A DNA stretch of 64,000 nt from Gnetum montanum. Its lineage: Eukaryota > Streptophyta > Gnetopsida > Gnetales > Gnetaceae. The position numbers and the translations under genes were made by a program. Under the pieces are notes generated by a model. That model saw nothing but the letters and a program-made list of their open reading frames with translations, was not told the DNA's origin and did not search any database. Shown in pieces: positions 59,057 through 64,000 of this stretch (positions within the stretch are counted from its first letter, which is position 1; each line of letters opens with the position of its first letter). Location of the stretch: the NCBI GenBank assembly GCA_015680685.1, contig MNCI01029529.1, forward strand, positions 51,495 to 115,494. Direction: 5' to 3'.

Positions 59057-61545
59057 CTCTAATAAGTGTATTTTTTCTTGAGAACATCAATTTCCACATT
59101 TGCCATTGTAAGCTTTTGCTTATTGTCCTTGTGGTGCTTAAACTTAACCTTGTACAATAAGTACGAGTTGGCCACTTGCTACTCTAGTTCTAACTATGGC
59201 TATTCAATAGTCAACATAGCTAGATTTGCATATTAGATATTAGTAAGCTCCATATATTATATCATCTCCTCAATCTATAACTCCTTCATGTAGATTTCCA
59301 CCTTATTATAGGAATCTATACCATCAATGATAGGTTGCCAAACTTCTCTTCCTTGCTGGAGTTCTTAGAGGGTTTCATTTACTTTTACCTTCATCAATTG
59401 AAGATGTTTTTCATTAACATCTTTCTATAGACCAACCTAATCTTTGTAATGATCCTTAACTCTCTCAAATTTAAGAGTCTTTGATTTCTAGGTGACTACC
59501 TCTATTGCAATCTTTTGGCGAAGGGCCTGAACCTCCTCCATAAGAGGTTTCTATTTTTAACTACTAATCTCCTTAGCTATATGTTTGCTCTGGCTAGTTG
59601 TTCCTACTATTGATAGATAAAGTTAGTCAACTATTGTTTATGCTCATCAACATTTCACTTGTGATGATTCTCTATAGTTAGTTGCACATTCTCCTAGTAG
59701 GTTAGATCCAAGGCCTTCTGAATTTTGTGCTAGGTAGCCTCTACCAAGGATTACTAGAACATCACTGTCTCCATTGCACCCTCAAACCCTTTTAGTTTGG
59801 TGTGAAGCTATTCAAGAGCTTCATCTTTTGTTAATGCTAGGTTGAGAAATGTAGGGTTGGTAATTTGGGCTTTTAATTTAACAACTTTAGCCATCAAGCA
59901 TTCATTTAGCTTTTGAATGTTTCGAGTTTCCCTTCCAAGATAATCTTTTTGCCCCTTGCCTATAGCATCTCTAACTAGGTTATAGTAATATTATTCAGAA
60001 GATCAAAGACATCTAGAAGCAGTTTTTTGGTTTCCACTAGTTGTTCCAACAATTTTTCATACTATGTTGTGCTTAATCTATTGCTTATTGTCCCTGTGAA
60101 CATCTACACATCTTTGAGTATAGTAATGTCTAGTACTGACACCACAGGTGCATTGAGCATTTCAATAATTCTATTAGCAACCACCTCTGCTATTTTCTCC
60201 TACCCTTGGTGTTACATCACTAGCACTGTTGCCCCCTTACCTTCCTCCAAGCTCACCAAGAAGGTTGCAACATTTTTAGAAATTTCTAGGAGTGGTTGCT
60301 ATTTTGCAAGAGATACCATGACCTCTCTAGTGCTAGGATTTGCCCTTGTGGACAACTATGTTCATTGGGCCAAGAAAAGGGATCCACCTCCTTCCATTAG
60401 ACTAACTATTTAGGCCACCTCATTTAGTTGACTCATCATTGGCTAGTACATAGATGGGTCCCCACCACTCGTTCTTACTTATTGCTCTTGTTCGCTTAAG
60501 AGCCATTCTTAGTATTCATGTAACCATTGGATGTTGCAGTCCAACATACTTGTTTGGATGGTAGGTGAAGTGGAGGTGGTGGCTATTGCTCTTCTTCTTG
60601 AATGATTGTTGCAAGTATTTTATCTTTCATCATCTCTACACAATTAGTGGTTAGAGCATGCTTGATAGCATTATTTGCATAATAGAATATCCCTCCCCTC
60701 TAATAGAGTTTTTTGATGAGGCATGGAAAGGAAAGTGCCTTCCTTCCACATTCATTCTCTTTCAACCACTTCTCTATCTCCAGATAGATCAATTGTGGAA
60801 GGTTGACATGGAATCTCCCACTCAAAGCAATGCACACACAAGCAAAAAAGGTTGTGATCATGTTGGACCTCATTGTGGGGTTTAGGTGAAAGGTTGTAAT
60901 CTTGTAGTGAATTCTTTTTGCCAATGTAAGCACACCGTACTCCTTACAATTAACACCATAGCACTACTACATCCATTCCTTTTTTATGCTGGGGTCCACC
61001 TACATTTAAATCTCAATGAGATTGGTCCTAGTTTCTAGCAACCCAAGCAATTTAGACACTGAGTAGCACACTTTGATGTCCTTGATTTTGACTATTAAAC
61101 TATCATACCTATTGTTCCAAAATAAGAATGTCTCTCCCATGTATAACTTCCCATTGGAAGTGATAATTGGCCACATAGGAGAGGTCTTTAGTTGGTCCTA
61201 TACTTCTTTAGGTGGTTGCTCTAGGAAAGAGCCAAAGTTTAACTCTAAGAGCACTAATTTTTGGACCTCCCTAGATATTTGAGTTAGGTAGGACTCTATC
61301 AAAGTTACCTCAAGGTTTGCTTGCTAACCTAGTCCCTCATCTTGGTGGGAATGTTCTGATGCTGCTGTTGGTTCTAGAATATGACAGATAGATTCCACTT
61401 TGGCCTATTTCTTAAGAGGAGGGCTCATGGCTTGGGTTGCAAGTCGTTCTTCCTGGGCTTGTTCTTAGCCCCTCCTTATTCTTGGACATTTCTCTCTTGG
61501 TTGAGATGGTTCTCCTTCTTGTGTGTATTTGCCTTTTAATGCCAT
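59057..61545 (-). pseudogene. Accessory ORF3 of element G
   Basis: ATG at 61545 (MALKGKYTQEGEPSQP). The best N-terminal copy: LELNFGSFLEQPP, TSPMWPIITSNGKLYMGET, LFWNNRYDSLIVKIKDIKV, VDPSIKKEWM, CKEYGVLTLAKRIHYKITTF (open at 60933-60700), LNPTMRSNMITTFFACVCIA, FHVNLPQLIYLEIEKWLKEN and ALSFPCLIKKLY. The last blocks have the look of the 'putative plant transposon protein' domain (helical, with an FP-LI motif), from memory and unproven. Coiled-coil-like sequence follows to about 59057, where it meets element F in reverse. The plus-strand open frame at 60027-60413 is antisense to it. Confidence 0.65.
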
Positions 61546-63649
61546 CTATGGTCATAACACATCCATGGATTAGCAAATATAACATGTAACTTTGAATATT
61601 TGAATATCATATCTCATCAATTAGTTACACTTAGCTAAGGTTGGACCATGGAAGATTGATTATTTTATTCTTATTTTATTAATTAATTTTCATTATAAGT
61701 GTCATCATAGCTCATTGGAGGAGTTTAACTTCTATAATTTGGTATTTAAATGTTGATTTCTTTGTTAAATCTTTGTGGGAGTAAGAAAGATGGCAAAAAT
61801 GTTTTTGTCAAAAATGGCACATTTGTGGCTCCCATGATTAAGAGCTTACCTTCGGTAGCTACAGGGTCAAAGAACAGAGTGATTTGGAGAAATGGTTAGA
61901 AAGTTATAGGCTCTAGAGGTTCTAGGCTTTAAAAATTTGAAAAAAATCTTTGGTGTTTGTGAGAAAATGTGAACATTTCTAAGGGATCATGCATATTTAT
62001 ACTATTTTTGTATTACGTCAAGGGGGCTATGTATATGGAGCCTCAAATATGAATGGACTCCATTGATAGGGCCCTATTTACGAGATCTATAAACAAAATT
62101 TTCAAATGTGAATATCTTGAAAAATACAAAGAATTTTTGAATGAATTTGGAGTCCATGGAGTTCTATAAAAGCCAAGAATATGATGAAATCGTTGAAGAG
62201 GGTCTTTGAAAGGTCAAAAATTAAAAATTTTGATGGAGAATGTGTGCATTGTACAACATATGTAAAGGAGCACATGGTTAGATGCAAAAAATGGATATAC
62301 GAAAGATTCTAATTGCAAGAATGCCTAAGGATAAGGTGCTTAATGAACCCAACCAAGAGATATGCAAGTGGGTCCTTCGCATAGCAAGCACATGCCTTGT
62401 TTGCCCTTACATAACCTCAACCTAAGGAGTCCATGAACCCCATAGGTGATTAATATTTGATGGAAGTTAAGGACCAAAACCCAAAAGATTCTACCAAAGA
62501 ATTCAAGTACATTAGACAAAGAAACCAAATTAAGAACATGGACACTAGCAGTGAGATGAGTCACAAGTAGCATAAATGGATGATGAAGAAGGTAAAATGG
62601 AATTCCAAATTAAAGTCATAAGAAGTCCCTTATTGGATTTGTGTTTAAATGACCTAAGAAGATACATCCTTAGTCCATACTAAAACCAACCACTTTTAGT
62701 GACTTTGCATTGTCACTCTAAGATCAATCCATCTCCTCAAGACACAAGAGTGCTCCCACAGAACCACCACTACTTCATAAAAAAAAGAAAAGAAAAGTAG
62801 TAATAAAGAGAGGACCTTAGTTAGAGGGGACCTTCAGGCATGGGCAACATGCCTTTCTAGTCCCATAACTAGTGCTTGTAGCTCGTCTATTTGTCTAAGG
62901 GATGTGCTTTAAATTTCCATCATGTTTTTATTATAGTTTGTTTTGTTGTTCTATTTTATTTTTATTTTCTATTTTTCTTTTTGGATGGAAGCCACACCAT
63001 GCAAAGACTTTATTCAGCTTCTTATTATTGGACGACACGCAACAATAAGAAGTTTATGAAAACACTCATGCACCCGAGCAAGTAGAAGAGTACAAAGAGT
63101 ATTGAGTTCCCTTGAGGTTACATCCTATGCAAACCTTTGAATCCTTCCTAATTTTGGAAACTACTAAGGTTATAAATTTATTCAAAGTTTATTTAATGAA
63201 AAGGAACCTTAAACTTCCAAAATAAGGAAAACTATATAGTTTTTGGATGGGTAGATGTTGTGGACTCATTGCCTATTCCATGAAAAAGAAATTGTGTCTT
63301 AGCCATTGATACAAAATTTAAAATAAAAACTAGACTTTAGCAAACAAAACATTAAGCACAAACCACCATTAGTAACAGCTACAGTACCATTGTGTCCAAT
63401 TGGCACAAAGAACGTTTATTAATAAAAATTAGAAAATCACACTAAAATAAAGTAAAATATATAAGAAAGCATAAAATACTTAAGAAATATTTAAATGTGA
63501 TAATGATGATGTAAAGTAAAAATGGTGTAAAATAGGAAGAAGTTTTAAAATCAAAAATGTGTAAAATAAATAATTTGCAAAGACAAAAATGTGTAAAACA
63601 AAAAATAGAGAAACTATGGACCCACATATATGATTAGCATGGATGTCCA
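61546..63649 (-). other. Element G: UTR between integrase and ORF3, with TATA box
   Basis: Minus strand TATAAATATGC at 62001-61991, preceded by CCCCTTGACGTAATAC, matches the internal TATA region of B1 (17666) and the LTR promoters. Conserved blocks at 62340-62440 (GGCATGTGCTTGC...) and 63240-63260 match B1, F, H and J. Repeats of CAAAAATGTGTAAAA at 63550-63605 follow the polypurine tract. Confidence 0.65.
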
Positions 63650-64000
63650 TCTCCCCCATGACTAAGTTGGAAGGAGGAGATCTAAAAAATTGAGCCCATC
63701 CGTTGAGGTATTTGTTGCACTGGCTTGCTTAGGCTTGTGAAAATGTTTTATCTGTTGGACATTGACCAACTACTTTTTGTTTGGGCTTTCAGGTTTGCAT
63801 ATGATCATGGCCCTAAAAGTAAAGGTTTCATCAATTATATAAGGCCCTTCCCACAATGTTTAGAATTTTTTTTTAAGGTACATGTGTGGGATTCTAGTAG
63901 AGAACCTTATCTCCCTTTTGAAATTTTACTTTCCATATTCGAAGATCATGATATCATTTGTTAAATGCTTTGTGCACTTCATTCTAGGATAGGGCTACCA
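63650..64000 (-). pseudogene. Integrase C-terminal end of element G, runs off the right edge
   Basis: Minus strand reads STRIPHMYLKKKF, TLWEGPYIIDETF, LVNVQQIKHFHKPKQASATN, then the polypurine tract CATGGGGGAGATGG at 63661-63648. It aligns with the ends of the integrases of B1 (NMQQVKPFHKPKQATT) and F. Stops present. Confidence 0.75.

Noticed and set aside
60027-60413. 128-codon plus-strand open frame
   Set aside because: Antisense to ORF3 of element G; its relative at 19658-19275 is antisense to ORF3 of B1. Kept only as a low-interest finding.

Overview
This window is plant nuclear DNA from a large, retrotransposon-rich genome. It is AT-rich and gene-poor, with nested, decayed LTR retrotransposons, one full-length plant L1-type LINE, and a single convincing host gene: a small metallothionein-like gene with two introns on the minus strand at 23580-24224. 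A seed plant is certain from the metallothionein and the element families. The large repeat load and decay would suit a gymnosperm, but that is inference. No rRNA gene, tRNA gene, CRISPR array or bacterial feature was seen.

Layout. 1-1543: gag, primer site and 5' LTR of an Athila-like Ty3/gypsy element (minus), inserted in a Tat-type reverse transcriptase relic (1550-2000). 2040-3625: 3' end of a Ty1/copia element. 3640-9267: 3' half of a second Athila-like element (H), with its accessory ORF3 relic and LTR. 9273-21957: an almost complete 12.7-kb Athila-like element (B1), ordered LTR, tRNA-Asp primer site, gag, protease, RT-RNase H, integrase, long UTR, ORF3, LTR. 21958-28118: single-copy-looking host DNA with the metallothionein gene, a copia LTR with a tRNA-iMet primer site, and a 96-bp tandem duplication. 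28119-34310: the LINE (minus), bounded by a perfect 19-bp target duplication. 34330-44250: a chromovirus-like gag relic split by a copia element (37178-43711, minus) with a CTTAA target duplication. 44312-50042: two inverted Tat-like LTRs and a Tat gag relic. 50043-56020: an Athila-like element (J, minus) that has lost RT, RNase H and integrase. 56021-56202: assembly gap with a strand flip. 56203-59045: RNase H and integrase of another Athila-like copy (F, plus). 59057-64000: ORF3, UTR and integrase end of a further copy (G, minus), fused head-on to F.

The most interesting signal is the ORF3 module. Three copies (H, B1, G) carry the same ~2.8-kb reading frame downstream of pol, in sense orientation. 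It has a conserved N-terminal domain and a long coiled-coil-like C-terminal half. In all three, a region between pol and ORF3 holds a TATA box set in sequence resembling the LTR promoter. A polypurine tract lies directly after integrase, about 5 kb upstream of the real 3' LTR. A relic internal LTR that became the ORF3 promoter would explain all of this. Each copy is inactive here; most in-frame stops and primer-site changes look like C-to-T decay.
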